From Proteobacteria bacterium SG_bin9 (lineage in GTDB: Bacteria; Pseudomonadota; Alphaproteobacteria; Rhizobiales; Xanthobacteraceae), in the NCBI GenBank assembly GCA_002083525.1, contig LWDM01000071.1, positions 14,175 through 64,956 of the forward strand: DNA of 50,782 nt, read 5' to 3'. The notes under the pieces are model-generated. The model was not told where the DNA came from and did no database searches. It worked only from the letters and a program-made list of their open reading frames with translations. Below, in pieces: positions 33,473 through 42,024 of the stretch; the first letter of the stretch is position 1; each line of letters opens with the position of its first letter. The translations under genes were made by a program, and so were the position numbers.

Positions 33473-35641
33473 ATGGGAACGATCCCGCCGCTATTGCTGC
33501 AAGTCATTGAATCCACTGTCGCTCGCGCCGCGGGGCTGGACATGGACGCAATGCTCGCGTCCCGCAACGCCAAACCGAAAGACGTTGCCCCCGACAACGT
33601 TCAGCGCCAGCGCCACGATTTCCTGAAAGACCAGCTCAGCGGCGAACAGAGCCGGCAGGAAATCGAAGAGACGTTCGAGCGAATTATCTCCGGCAACGAA
33701 CTGCAAGACATCAACTATCTGGAAAAAGGGATGGTGGCGGGCCGCGCGGTCTGCCGCCTTCGCTTTGGGACCATGAGCAGCGGCGGATATGCCACCGGCT
33801 TTCTCATTTCGCCGCGTGTGCTCATCACCAACAATCACGTTTTTCCCGACGCGCAGACCGCGCGCACCGCGGAAGCGCAGTTCCGTTACGAGCGCGGTGT
33901 CGACGGGCGCGAACTCACGCCAATACGGTTCAGGCTGGAACCCGACCGCCTGTTCTTCACCTCGAAGAAGCTCGACTTCAGCGTCGTCGCCATCAGCGCG
34001 CGCGACATCGCCGGCACCACGGCGATTGGTTCGTTCGGTTTCCTGCCCTTGATCGATGTAACCGGAAAAGTTGCCGAGGGCGAATGGCTGACCATCGTGC
34101 AGCACCCCGCCGGGCAGTTGAAACAGGTCTGCGTGCGCGAGAACCAGCTGCTGCGTCGCACCAACGATTTCCTCTGGTATTCGACCGATACGCTGGCCGG
34201 CTCTTCGGGCTCCCCCGTTTTCAGCAACGACTGGTTCGTCGTCGCTCTGCACCACAGTGGCGTGCCGGCCCGCCGCAACGGCGTCATCCAGACCGTCCTC
34301 GGCCGCGACTTCGATCCGAACGTCGACAAGGAAGACGACATCAAGTGGGTGGCCAACGAAGGCGTCCGTGTCTCGCGCATCGTGCAGACGCTGCGCGATG
34401 CGTTACCCAACCACGACCTGATCAAACCGATCCTCGCCGCACAGCCGGCTAGACCGACCACCGCCACACAGCCAGTTCACTCAACTGCCGCCGTCAACAC
34501 TCAACCACAGGAGGCGGCCATGAGCCGTACCGTTACCGTCCAGCTCGAAATCAGCGATGCAGGCGAGGTCCGGCTCGTTGGCGGCGGCCCCATGGAAGCG
34601 GCGCTGGGTATCGAGGCAAACAAGCCCAAGGGTACACGCGACGAGGAAGGAAATCTAATCCACTCACCCGCAGACCGAACGTTCACGGGACAGCACCTGA
34701 AAGGTTATAATTCCAAACTCGACGATTACACTGTGCATCTTCCTGAACTCAGCGCCTCGATCGCGGCCGATGCCGCTCCGCTGGTGGGCCACCCCAATCA
34801 GTTCGAACTGAAGTACGAACATTTCAGCGTGGTGATGAACAAGATCCGCCGGCTTGCATTCTTTTCCGCCGCCACCCTGTCGGCAGGCGGCCGATTCAAG
34901 CTCTCGGGGCGCCTCGACGACTGGATGACCGACGACAGAATCGACGCCAAGCATCAGATCGACGATGCCTACTACAAGCGCAACAAGCTGGATCGCGGCC
35001 ACCTCACTCGCCGCGAAGACATGGAATACGGCAAGACGGTTCAAGATGCGGTTCGCTCCGCCAACGGCACGTGCGTCTTCACCAACTGCGTGCCGCAACG
35101 GGACATCTTCAATCAAGGCAAAGCCAAAGGCATCGGGGATGACTCGAAGCTGTGGGCAGGCCTCGAAGACTACATTCTGGGCCACATCGATCCCGATGGC
35201 GATCTGTCGCTGAAAGTATTCACCGGCCCGATCTTCTCGCTCTCGGACCCCAAGTATCGGGGTCAGAAAATCCCGATGGAGTTCTGGAAAGTTGCCGTGG
35301 GTGTCGCCGAAGACGGAGAGCTTTTCGCGACCGCCTATCTGCTGTCCCAGGAAAATCTGATCGACGTTAACGATCTTGACGATGAAGCGGCGCGCGAGCT
35401 GCCGCTCGGCGCGTACCTGACTTACCAGCGTCGTGTGAGCCAAATCGAGAGCGCTACCGGCCTGCGCTTCTTCTTTTCCCGCAAGGGCAATACCAAGAAG
35501 ATTCCTCTGTCGGAGGTCGATCCGATGGAAGGCGCTGCAGGCCTGCGTCCGCGGCGCCGGCGGCGCTCGCGTACGGACGAGGCGTTTGGCTCCGCGGGTA
35601 GCGATGCGCTGGAAAGCCTCAACCAGATCGTGCTTCCCTAG
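33473..35641 (+). CDS. Trypsin-like serine protease fused to a DNA/RNA non-specific endonuclease (NUC1)
   Basis: A 722-residue two-enzyme protein. After about 85 helical, charged residues comes a trypsin-fold peptidase (about 88-310) with a full triad: H122 in ITNNHVF, D168 in LDFSVVAI and S245 in AGSSGSPVF. A low-complexity linker (about 320-350) leads to a beta-beta-alpha metal nuclease domain (about 395-675) with DRGHLTRR at 507-514 (H510 catalytic) and the metal-binding asparagine near 547 in FNQGK. The tail has a run of arginines (692-698). No signal peptide or membrane helix is visible, so both enzymes should be cytoplasmic, unusual for NUC1 nucleases. The protease may activate or release the nuclease (inference). 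ATG at 33473 has AGGGA upstream. It stands alone between putA and a convergent gene. Confidence 0.88.
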   Translation: MGTIPPLLLQVIESTVARAAGLDMDAMLASRNAKPKDVAPDNVQRQRHDFLKDQLSGEQSRQEIEETFERIISGNELQDINYLEKGMVAGRAVCRLRFGTMSSGGYATGFLISPRVLITNNHVFPDAQTARTAEAQFRYERGVDGRELTPIRFRLEPDRLFFTSKKLDFSVVAISARDIAGTTAIGSFGFLPLIDVTGKVAEGEWLTIVQHPAGQLKQVCVRENQLLRRTNDFLWYSTDTLAGSSGSPVFSNDWFVVALHHSGVPARRNGVIQTVLGRDFDPNVDKEDDIKWVANEGVRVSRIVQTLRDALPNHDLIKPILAAQPARPTTATQPVHSTAAVNTQPQEAAMSRTVTVQLEISDAGEVRLVGGGPMEAALGIEANKPKGTRDEEGNLIHSPADRTFTGQHLKGYNSKLDDYTVHLPELSASIAADAAPLVGHPNQFELKYEHFSVVMNKIRRLAFFSAATLSAGGRFKLSGRLDDWMTDDRIDAKHQIDDAYYKRNKLDRGHLTRREDMEYGKTVQDAVRSANGTCVFTNCVPQRDIFNQGKAKGIGDDSKLWAGLEDYILGHIDPDGDLSLKVFTGPIFSLSDPKYRGQKIPMEFWKVAVGVAEDGELFATAYLLSQENLIDVNDLDDEAARELPLGAYLTYQRRVSQIESATGLRFFFSRKGNTKKIPLSEVDPMEGAAGLRPRRRRRSRTDEAFGSAGSDALESLNQIVLP

Positions 35642-35673
35642 CGCGCTTCACCGTGCCGGAGACATCGCCAGCT

Positions 35674-37329
35674 CTACTCGGCAGCGATCGATGCCGCGCT
35701 TCGCTGCGATGAGAGCGTGAAGCCTTCGTAGCCCTTTGCGGCAATGTCTTCGCAGATCTGCCGGTAGGCGCCGACGCCGCCGATGTACGGCATGAAGATG
35801 CGCGGCTTGCCCGGCACGTTGGCGCCCATGTACCAGGAGTTCGCCTGCGGATAGAGCGTGCCGTGCGCGACCTCGTTGACGTGCGCCACCCAATTGTCTT
35901 CCGCATCCTTCACCGGCTCGATGCGATCGAGGCCCTGCTTCTTCATGTAGGCGAGCAGGCCGGTGATCCAGTCCACGTGCTGTTCGATCGACACGATCAT
36001 GTTGCTGAGCACGGACGGGCTGCCCGGTCCGGTGATGATGAACATGTTCGGGAAGTCCGCCGTCATCAACCCGAGATAGGTGCGCGGTCCTGCCGCCCAC
36101 TTCTCGTTCAGCGTCCCGCCGCTGCGGCCGCGAATGTCGATCTTGGCGACCGAGCCGGTCATCGCATCGAAGCCGGTGGCGAACACGATCGCATCGACCG
36201 CGTAGTCTTTAGCCCCGACGCGCAGGCCTGTCGGCGTGATTTCCTCAATCGGCTCGGAGCGAATGTCGATCAGCTTGACGTTGTCGCGGTTGAACGTCTC
36301 GTAATAATCCGTATCGACGCAGATGCGCTTGGTGCCGATCGGATAGTCGCGCGGCTGCAGCAGCTTCGCGACCTCGGGGTCTTTCACCACCTCGGCGATC
36401 TTGCCGCGCACGAACTCGGACACGACATCGTTCGCCGCCTTGTCGAGCGCAATGTTGTTATAGGCGACCATGAAACGGAAGCCGCCATACTTCCAGCCGG
36501 CTTCGAACTTCGCGGTCTGCGCCTCGGGTGGATCGTCCTGCAGCGCCTTGTCCGGAACCGGATTGACGATGCCGTTCCTCGATTCCCAACGCGCGATGTG
36601 GCGCAGCGTCGGATAGATCTCCTTCACCTCGTCGCGCTCGGCGTCCGTCAGTTTCCTGTTGTGCGCCGGAATGCTGAAGTTCGGCGTGCGCTGAAGCACG
36701 TAAACCTGGCTCGCCTGTTCGGCGATGATCGGGATCGACTGGATCGCCGACGAGCCGGTACCGATGACAGCGACGCGCTGATTGTCGAACCTGACCTCCT
36801 CGTGCGGCCAGTGGCCGGTGTGATAGGTCTTGCCCTTGAACGACGCGAGGCCCTTGAAGTCCGGCGTGCGCGCATTCGAGAGGCAGCCGGTGGCGAGAAT
36901 GAAGCTCTTCGTCTTCACGCTCTTGCCGCTACCGAGCGTCACGCTCCAGAGGTTGCTCTTGTCGTCGAAGGCGGCCGCCTTCACCGGCGTATTGAACTCC
37001 ATGTCGCGGCGCAGGTCGTAACGATCGGCGACATGGTTGGCGTATTTCAGAATCTCCGGCTGCGGCGCATAGCGTTCGCTCCAATTCCATTCCGTCTGAA
37101 GCGCGTCGTCGAACGAATACGAATACTGCATGCTCTCGACGTCGCAGCGCGCGCCGGGATAGCGATTCCAGTACCAGGTGCCGCCGACGCCAGAGCCCTG
37201 CTCGTAGACGCGCACTGACAGTCCCAATCCGCGCAGCTTGTGCAACAGATACATGCCGGCGAAGCCGGCGCCGACAACGACGACGTCATACATTTCATCT
37301 GACGAAATGGGCGAACCCTGCTCAGCCAT
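35674..37329 (-). CDS. Flavin-containing Baeyer-Villiger monooxygenase
   Basis: A 551-residue FAD- and NADPH-dependent enzyme that inserts oxygen next to a ketone to give an ester or lactone. It shows the FAD-binding GAGFAG at residues 20-25, the Baeyer-Villiger fingerprint FKGKTYHTGHWP at 164-175 and the NADPH-binding GTGSSA at 190-195. The ATATGFD-type motif appears as FATGFDAMTG near 370. Length fits the cyclohexanone monooxygenase class. The ATG at 37329 is chosen because GGGGAGAA lies five bases upstream; an open frame extends 37 codons further without such support. It is divergent from a nitronate monooxygenase, thiolase-like and crotonase operon, so the two may form a ketone or terpenoid catabolic set (inference). 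Confidence 0.92.
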   Translation of the reverse strand: MAEQGSPISSDEMYDVVVVGAGFAGMYLLHKLRGLGLSVRVYEQGSGVGGTWYWNRYPGARCDVESMQYSYSFDDALQTEWNWSERYAPQPEILKYANHVADRYDLRRDMEFNTPVKAAAFDDKSNLWSVTLGSGKSVKTKSFILATGCLSNARTPDFKGLASFKGKTYHTGHWPHEEVRFDNQRVAVIGTGSSAIQSIPIIAEQASQVYVLQRTPNFSIPAHNRKLTDAERDEVKEIYPTLRHIARWESRNGIVNPVPDKALQDDPPEAQTAKFEAGWKYGGFRFMVAYNNIALDKAANDVVSEFVRGKIAEVVKDPEVAKLLQPRDYPIGTKRICVDTDYYETFNRDNVKLIDIRSEPIEEITPTGLRVGAKDYAVDAIVFATGFDAMTGSVAKIDIRGRSGGTLNEKWAAGPRTYLGLMTADFPNMFIITGPGSPSVLSNMIVSIEQHVDWITGLLAYMKKQGLDRIEPVKDAEDNWVAHVNEVAHGTLYPQANSWYMGANVPGKPRIFMPYIGGVGAYRQICEDIAAKGYEGFTLSSQRSAASIAAE

Positions 37330-37384
37330 CGTTTCTCCCCGGCGCATCTTGTTGCGCCACTTTGTTGCGCTCATTGTCTCGCAT

Positions 37385-37440
37385 TTGCAGCGCAATGCAA
37401 CGGCTCTCAAAGGCCGATCCAAAGCGCCGCTTGCATGCAA
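37385..37440. promoter_or_regulatory. Paired TTGCA/TGCAA palindromes in the divergent monooxygenase promoter region
   Basis: TTGCAGCGCAATGCAA (37385-37400) and the perfect palindrome TTGCATGCAA (37431-37440) share the same arms. Just to the left, TTGTTGCGC occurs twice (37349-37357 and 37362-37370). The 233-base gap separates the Baeyer-Villiger gene from the divergent operon. These may be operator sites for a regulator encoded elsewhere. Confidence 0.4.
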
Positions 37441-37562
37441 TGCGCCAGCCTCAGAGCGCCGATGTTGAGGGGCGCACTTGGCACCGTCGCGCGCAGTCGC
37501 TAGCGTTCATGCAACAACCGGCCCTGCAAGAAGCCGATGGTCATGAGGGATGTGAAACGTCA

Positions 37563-38699
37563 ATGATGAAATCGCCGATCTGCGAGATGCTCGGTATTGA
37601 GTTCCCGCTCGTGGCGTTCAGCCACTGCCGCGACGTCGTCGCTGCGGTGAGCCGCGCCGGCGGCTTCGGTGTGTTCGGCGCGACAACGCACACACCGGAA
37701 ACAATCGAGCAGGAGCTGTCGTGGATCGACGCGCACGTCGACGGCAAGCCGTACGGCATCGACGTGCTGATCCCGGAAAACATTTCCACCGCCGGCGAGA
37801 AGCAGGTGACGTGGAGTTCGCTGCAGGCGCGCGTGCCGCAGGAGCACAAGACCTACACCAAGGAGCTGCTCGGCAAATTCGGCATCGATTATGAGATGTC
37901 GGCTGTACCGCCCAATCAGGCTCAGCCGTTCGACGCGGAGACGGCGCTGCGCGTGCTCGATGTCGCGTTCAAGCATCCGATCCGCCTGATTGCGAATGCG
38001 CTCGGGGTGCCTCCGCGCGAGATGATCGAGATGGGCAAGAAGCACGGCGTGCCGGTCGCAGCTCTTGTCGGCGCCAAGGAGCACGCGGTGCGGCAAGTCG
38101 CGGCCGGCGTCGACATTCTGGTCGCGCAAGGCACCGAGGCCGGCGGCCATTGCGGTGAAGTGACGACGATGGTCCTGGTGCCGGAAGTCGTGAAGGCGGT
38201 GAAGCCGATGGGCAATGTGCCGGTGCTCGCGGCCGGCGGCATCATGAACGGACGGCAGATGGCGGCCTGCATGGCGATGGGCGCAGCCGGCGTGTGGACC
38301 GGGTCGGTCTGGCTCGCAACCGTCGAGTCCGAAACGACCGAAATCTTCCGCGAAAAGATGATCGCCGCATCGTCGCGCGATGCGGTGCGTTCACGCGGCC
38401 GCACCGGCAAACCGGCACGGCAACTGCGTTCGGTCTGGACCGATGCATGGGATCGCGATCCGTCGAGCCCCGGCGCGTTGCAGATGCCGCTGCAGAGCCT
38501 GATCAGCCGCGACGCCTTCCGCGCCATCGACCGCGCAGCCGAAGGCGGCAACAAGCAGGCACGCGATCTCGTCAGCTACTTTGTCGGTCAGGGCGTCGGT
38601 CTCATCGACAGCGTGAAGTCGGCGGGTCAGGTCGTGCAGGAGTTCAAGGAAGAGTTCGTCGAGGCGGTCGAACACATGAACAATCTCGTCGCCGAGTAA
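37563..38699 (+). CDS. Nitronate monooxygenase / NPD-family FMN protein
   Basis: A 378-residue FMN-dependent TIM-barrel enzyme of the 2-nitropropane dioxygenase family. Landmarks are the N-terminal PICEMLGIEFPLVAFSHCRDV, the FMN-phosphate-binding region AQGTEAGGHCGE at about 190-201 and PVLAAGGIMNGRQ at about 221-233. Members oxidise alkyl nitronates, but many act as oxidoreductases of unknown substrate, and context here suggests a role in acyl or ketone catabolism. The double ATG at 37563 is used with GAGGGATG upstream; an open frame extends further left. It is the first gene of an operon with the thiolase-like and crotonase genes. Confidence 0.87.
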   Translation: MMKSPICEMLGIEFPLVAFSHCRDVVAAVSRAGGFGVFGATTHTPETIEQELSWIDAHVDGKPYGIDVLIPENISTAGEKQVTWSSLQARVPQEHKTYTKELLGKFGIDYEMSAVPPNQAQPFDAETALRVLDVAFKHPIRLIANALGVPPREMIEMGKKHGVPVAALVGAKEHAVRQVAAGVDILVAQGTEAGGHCGEVTTMVLVPEVVKAVKPMGNVPVLAAGGIMNGRQMAACMAMGAAGVWTGSVWLATVESETTEIFREKMIAASSRDAVRSRGRTGKPARQLRSVWTDAWDRDPSSPGALQMPLQSLISRDAFRAIDRAAEGGNKQARDLVSYFVGQGVGLIDSVKSAGQVVQEFKEEFVEAVEHMNNLVAE

Positions 38700-38724
38700 T
38701 TCACCAACAACAAGAGAGCCCATC

Positions 38725-40230
38725 GTGAAGGTTTCCGAAGACCGCATTCCCGTCATCGTCGGCGAAGGCGAAATTTCCGATCATCCGAAGACGCCGGCCG
38801 AGGGGCTCGAACCGCTCGCGCTGATGGCGGAGGCGCTGAGGCGCGCAGAGACCGACGCAGGTGCGACGCTCATCAACGAGATCGACTCGCTCGATATCGT
38901 CAACTTCACCAGCTGGCGCTATTCCGATCCGGCGGCGCAGCTGACGAAGCAGCTCGGCATCACGCCGGAGCACGCCTATTACGGCCCGGTCGGCGGCGAG
39001 AGCCCGATCCGCTATCTGCACGAAGCGGCGCAGCGCATCGCCCGCGGCGAAAGCACTGTCGCCGCCGTCTGCGGAGCGGAAGCGCAGAACACGGTCAACA
39101 AGGCGCAGAGGGCCAACATCGATCTGCCATGGACACCGTTCGCCCACGACGCTCCGGCAACGGTGCGGCACGCGAGCTATCAGCATCCGATGGCGCAGGC
39201 GCTCAACGTCGTGCGACCGATCACGATCTATCCATTCTACGACGCAGCCTCCGCCGCGCATTACGGCCAGACGCCGCGCGAGGCGCTTGCCGAGTCCGGT
39301 TCGCTATGGGCGACTTACTCAGCCGAAGCGTCGCGCAATCCGAACGCGTGGCTGAAAAACACATTCAGCGCGGAGGCGATCACCACGCCGACCGCGGATA
39401 ATCGCCTGATCGCCTGGCCCTACACCAAGCTGATGGTGGCGAACCCCGCGGTGAACCAGGGCGCGGCGCTGATCATGACCTCGCTGGCGAAAGCGCGCGC
39501 CGCCGGCATTCCCGATAGTAAATTCATTTATGTGTGGGGCGGCGCCGACGCGGCCGAGCCGATGGACTATCTCAAGCGCGATCAATTTTATCAGAGCCAC
39601 GCGCAGAACGCGGTGCTCGGCAGCGTGATGAAACTCGCCGGCGGCAGCGGCAAGGCCTTCGACGCCATCGAACTCTACAGCTGCTTTCCGTGCGTGCCGA
39701 AAATGGCGCGCCGCACGTTAGGCCTCGGTCCCGACGTGCAGCCGACTGTCACCGGCGGCCTCACGTTCTTTGGCGCACCGCTGAACGACTACATGACTCA
39801 CGCGGCGTGCGGCATGATCCGCGCACTGCGCAGCGGCAAGCAGATGGGGCTGCTCTACGGCCAGGGCGGCTACGTCACCAAGCATCATGCGCTGGTGCTG
39901 TCGCCGAAGCCGCCGGGCGACGCGCTCGCGCAGGACACGAGCGTGCAGGCGGAGACGGATCGCAATCGCGGGCCGGTGCCGGAGATGAATCCGGAGGCCA
40001 GCGGGACAGGTATGGTCGAGAGCTTCACCGTGATTTACGGCCGCAACGGCGAAGTCGAGCACGGCGTCGCCATCCTGCGCACGGACGGCAACAAGCGCAC
40101 GCTCGGCCGCATCACCGCCGACGACCGCGCGACGCTCGCGCATCTCACCAATCCCGATCGTTCGCCAATCGGCACGACCGGCACCATCACCCCCGCCGAT
40201 GACGGCCTCTTGAACTGGAGAAAAACATAA
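38725..40230 (+). CDS. Thiolase-like protein (TLP1 type) lacking the nucleophile
   Basis: A 501-residue thiolase-fold protein, annotated in many genomes as acetyl-CoA acetyltransferase. The N-terminal half has PVIVGEGEISDHP and AAVCGAEAQNT; where active thiolases carry the nucleophilic cysteine it reads PVGGESP, without cysteine. The C-terminal thiolase part keeps YSCFPCVPKMA and GGLTFFGAPLNDYMTHAA near 345-362, including the conserved histidine. After about residue 420 an extra beta-rich domain (TVIYGRNGEVEHGVAILRTD) matches the known TLP1 C-terminal addition. Its reaction is uncertain. The start is GTG, in a context with AAGAGAG upstream. Its stop overlaps the next ATG by one base. Confidence 0.83.
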   Translation: MKVSEDRIPVIVGEGEISDHPKTPAEGLEPLALMAEALRRAETDAGATLINEIDSLDIVNFTSWRYSDPAAQLTKQLGITPEHAYYGPVGGESPIRYLHEAAQRIARGESTVAAVCGAEAQNTVNKAQRANIDLPWTPFAHDAPATVRHASYQHPMAQALNVVRPITIYPFYDAASAAHYGQTPREALAESGSLWATYSAEASRNPNAWLKNTFSAEAITTPTADNRLIAWPYTKLMVANPAVNQGAALIMTSLAKARAAGIPDSKFIYVWGGADAAEPMDYLKRDQFYQSHAQNAVLGSVMKLAGGSGKAFDAIELYSCFPCVPKMARRTLGLGPDVQPTVTGGLTFFGAPLNDYMTHAACGMIRALRSGKQMGLLYGQGGYVTKHHALVLSPKPPGDALAQDTSVQAETDRNRGPVPEMNPEASGTGMVESFTVIYGRNGEVEHGVAILRTDGNKRTLGRITADDRATLAHLTNPDRSPIGTTGTITPADDGLLNWRKT

Positions 40231-41027
40231 TGACTGCGAAAAGCATGGGCCCGAACGACGCCATCCTGATGGAGAAGATCGCTGAGCGTGTCGCGCTCGT
40301 CACCATCAACCGCCCCGATGCGCGCAACGCCGTCAACAACGACGTCGCCGTCGGCATGGAAGCGGCCGTTCAGGCGACCGAAGCCGATCCCGATATCTGG
40401 GTGGTCATTCTCACCGGCGCGGGCGGCAAGGCGTTCTGCGCCGGCGCCGATCTGAAAGCCGTCTCGCAAGGCGGACGCGGCACGCTCGGCACGCCGAACG
40501 GCGGCTTCGGCGGCTTCGTGCATCAGCCGCGCACTAAACCATGGATTGCCGCAGTCAACGGCTTCGCCCTCGCCGGCGGCACCGAGATCGCACTCTCGTG
40601 CGACATGATCGTGGCGTCGGAAGGTTCGGCGTTCGGCCTGCCGGAAGTCAAACGCGCGCTCGTCGCAGGCGCCGGCGGGCTCTATCGCCTGCCGCGGGCG
40701 CTGCCGAAGGCGATCGCCATCGAGCTGATCCTCACCGGCGAGCATTTCGACGCCAAACGCGCCTACCATTTCGGCCTGATCAACCGCCTTGTTCCCGCCG
40801 AGAAGCTGATGGAAGAATCGCTGAAGCTTGCGGGCCAGATCTGCGTCAACGCGCCGCTCTCCGTGCGCTCGTCGCTCGCAGTCGCCCGCAAGGCGTACGA
40901 TCACACGGACGCTGAGCTGCGCAAGATCAGCGAAGAGGCCGGCCTGAAGAACATGCAGACCGAAGACTTCAAGGAAGGCCCGCGCGCGTTCGTCGAGAAG
41001 CGGCCGCCGCGCTGGGTCGGCAAATAA
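40230..41027 (+). CDS. Enoyl-CoA hydratase (crotonase family)
   Basis: A 265-residue crotonase. Both oxyanion-hole segments are present (FCAGADLKAVS at about 70-80 and AVNGFALAGGTEIALSCD at about 105-122). Glutamate at the first catalytic position (GGTEIAL) and at the second (GLPEVKRAL, near 136) are kept, so true hydratase activity is plausible. It overlaps the thiolase-like gene through TAATG, showing translational coupling, and is followed 13 bases later by the pirin gene. Together with its upstream partners it suggests acyl-CoA breakdown. Confidence 0.9.
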   Translation: MTAKSMGPNDAILMEKIAERVALVTINRPDARNAVNNDVAVGMEAAVQATEADPDIWVVILTGAGGKAFCAGADLKAVSQGGRGTLGTPNGGFGGFVHQPRTKPWIAAVNGFALAGGTEIALSCDMIVASEGSAFGLPEVKRALVAGAGGLYRLPRALPKAIAIELILTGEHFDAKRAYHFGLINRLVPAEKLMEESLKLAGQICVNAPLSVRSSLAVARKAYDHTDAELRKISEEAGLKNMQTEDFKEGPRAFVEKRPPRWVGK

Positions 41028-41040
41028 ACGGGATGAACAC

Positions 41041-41967
41041 ATGAGCTGGCAACCCGCCGACGATCCGAACCCGGGCGATAAGCACGCCTGCGACGCGATC
41101 GACAAGATCATCGTGCCACGCTCGCGCGACATCGGCGGGTTCTCGGTGCGGCGCGCGCTGCCGTCGGTGCAGCGGCGGATGGTCGGCCCCTTCATTTTCT
41201 TCGACCAGATGGGACCGGCCGAATTCATTATCGGCAAGGGCCTCGATGTGCGGCCGCATCCGCACATCGGCCTCTCGACGGTGACCTATCTCTTCGACGG
41301 CGAAATCATCCACCGCGACTCGCTCGGCACCGAACTGCCGATTCAGCCCGGCGCGCTGAACTGGATGACGGCCGGGCGCGGCATCGCGCATTCGGAGCGC
41401 ACGTCGGAGGCGATGCGCGCGAAGGGCTCGAAGCTGTTCGGCATCCAGAGTTGGGTCGCACTCACCGCCAAGGATGAAGAGTGTGCGCCGGACTTCGTCC
41501 ACTACGGCGCGGAGAAACTGCCCGTACTTACCGGCGAAGGCAAAACCGTGCGCGTGATCGCCGGCTCGGCGCTCGGCGCGACATCACCGGTGAAGACATC
41601 GAGCGCGTCGTTCTATGCGGACGTGGCGCTCGACGCCGGCGCTTCGGTGCCGCTCGATCCGGATTTTGACGAGCGCGCGATCTACACGGTCGAAGGCGAG
41701 ATCGACATCGCCGGCGATATCTTCGGCGAAGGCCAGCTGCTCATCTTCAAGCCGGGCGATCGCATCACCATCAAAGCAAGAACGAAAGCACGTTTCATGA
41801 TGCTCGGCGGCGAGCCGATGGATGGGCCGCGCTACATCTGGTGGAATTTCGTCTCGTCGCGGAAGGACCGCATCGAGCAGGCCAAGGCCGACTGGAAGGC
41901 GGCGCGCTTCGATACCGTGCCGGGCGAGACCGAATTCATTCCGCTGCCGGACGCACCGGGCCCATAA
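41041..41967 (+). CDS. Pirin-family protein
   Basis: A 308-residue bicupin of the pirin family. The metal-binding cluster reads RPHPHIGLSTVTYLFDGEIIHRDSLG at about residues 75-100, holding the three histidines and glutamate that bind iron. A second cupin half (ALDAGASVPLDPDFDERAIYTVEGE) follows. Bacterial pirins have been linked to quercetin dioxygenase activity or to control of metabolic enzymes; the role here is not known. It sits 13 bases after the crotonase gene and probably belongs to the same transcript. Confidence 0.92.
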   Translation: MSWQPADDPNPGDKHACDAIDKIIVPRSRDIGGFSVRRALPSVQRRMVGPFIFFDQMGPAEFIIGKGLDVRPHPHIGLSTVTYLFDGEIIHRDSLGTELPIQPGALNWMTAGRGIAHSERTSEAMRAKGSKLFGIQSWVALTAKDEECAPDFVHYGAEKLPVLTGEGKTVRVIAGSALGATSPVKTSSASFYADVALDAGASVPLDPDFDERAIYTVEGEIDIAGDIFGEGQLLIFKPGDRITIKARTKARFMMLGGEPMDGPRYIWWNFVSSRKDRIEQAKADWKAARFDTVPGETEFIPLPDAPGP

Positions 41968-42024
41968 GCCGCCGCTGTTGCAGTCGCCCGCTCAATCCAT
42001 TATGCAACCTTCAGTAGCGGGATT

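Noticed and set aside
33351..33626. Short open frame overlapping the start of the protease-nuclease gene
   Set aside because: It starts with TTG without a ribosome site and runs out of frame through the well-supported gene; it has no recognisable content.
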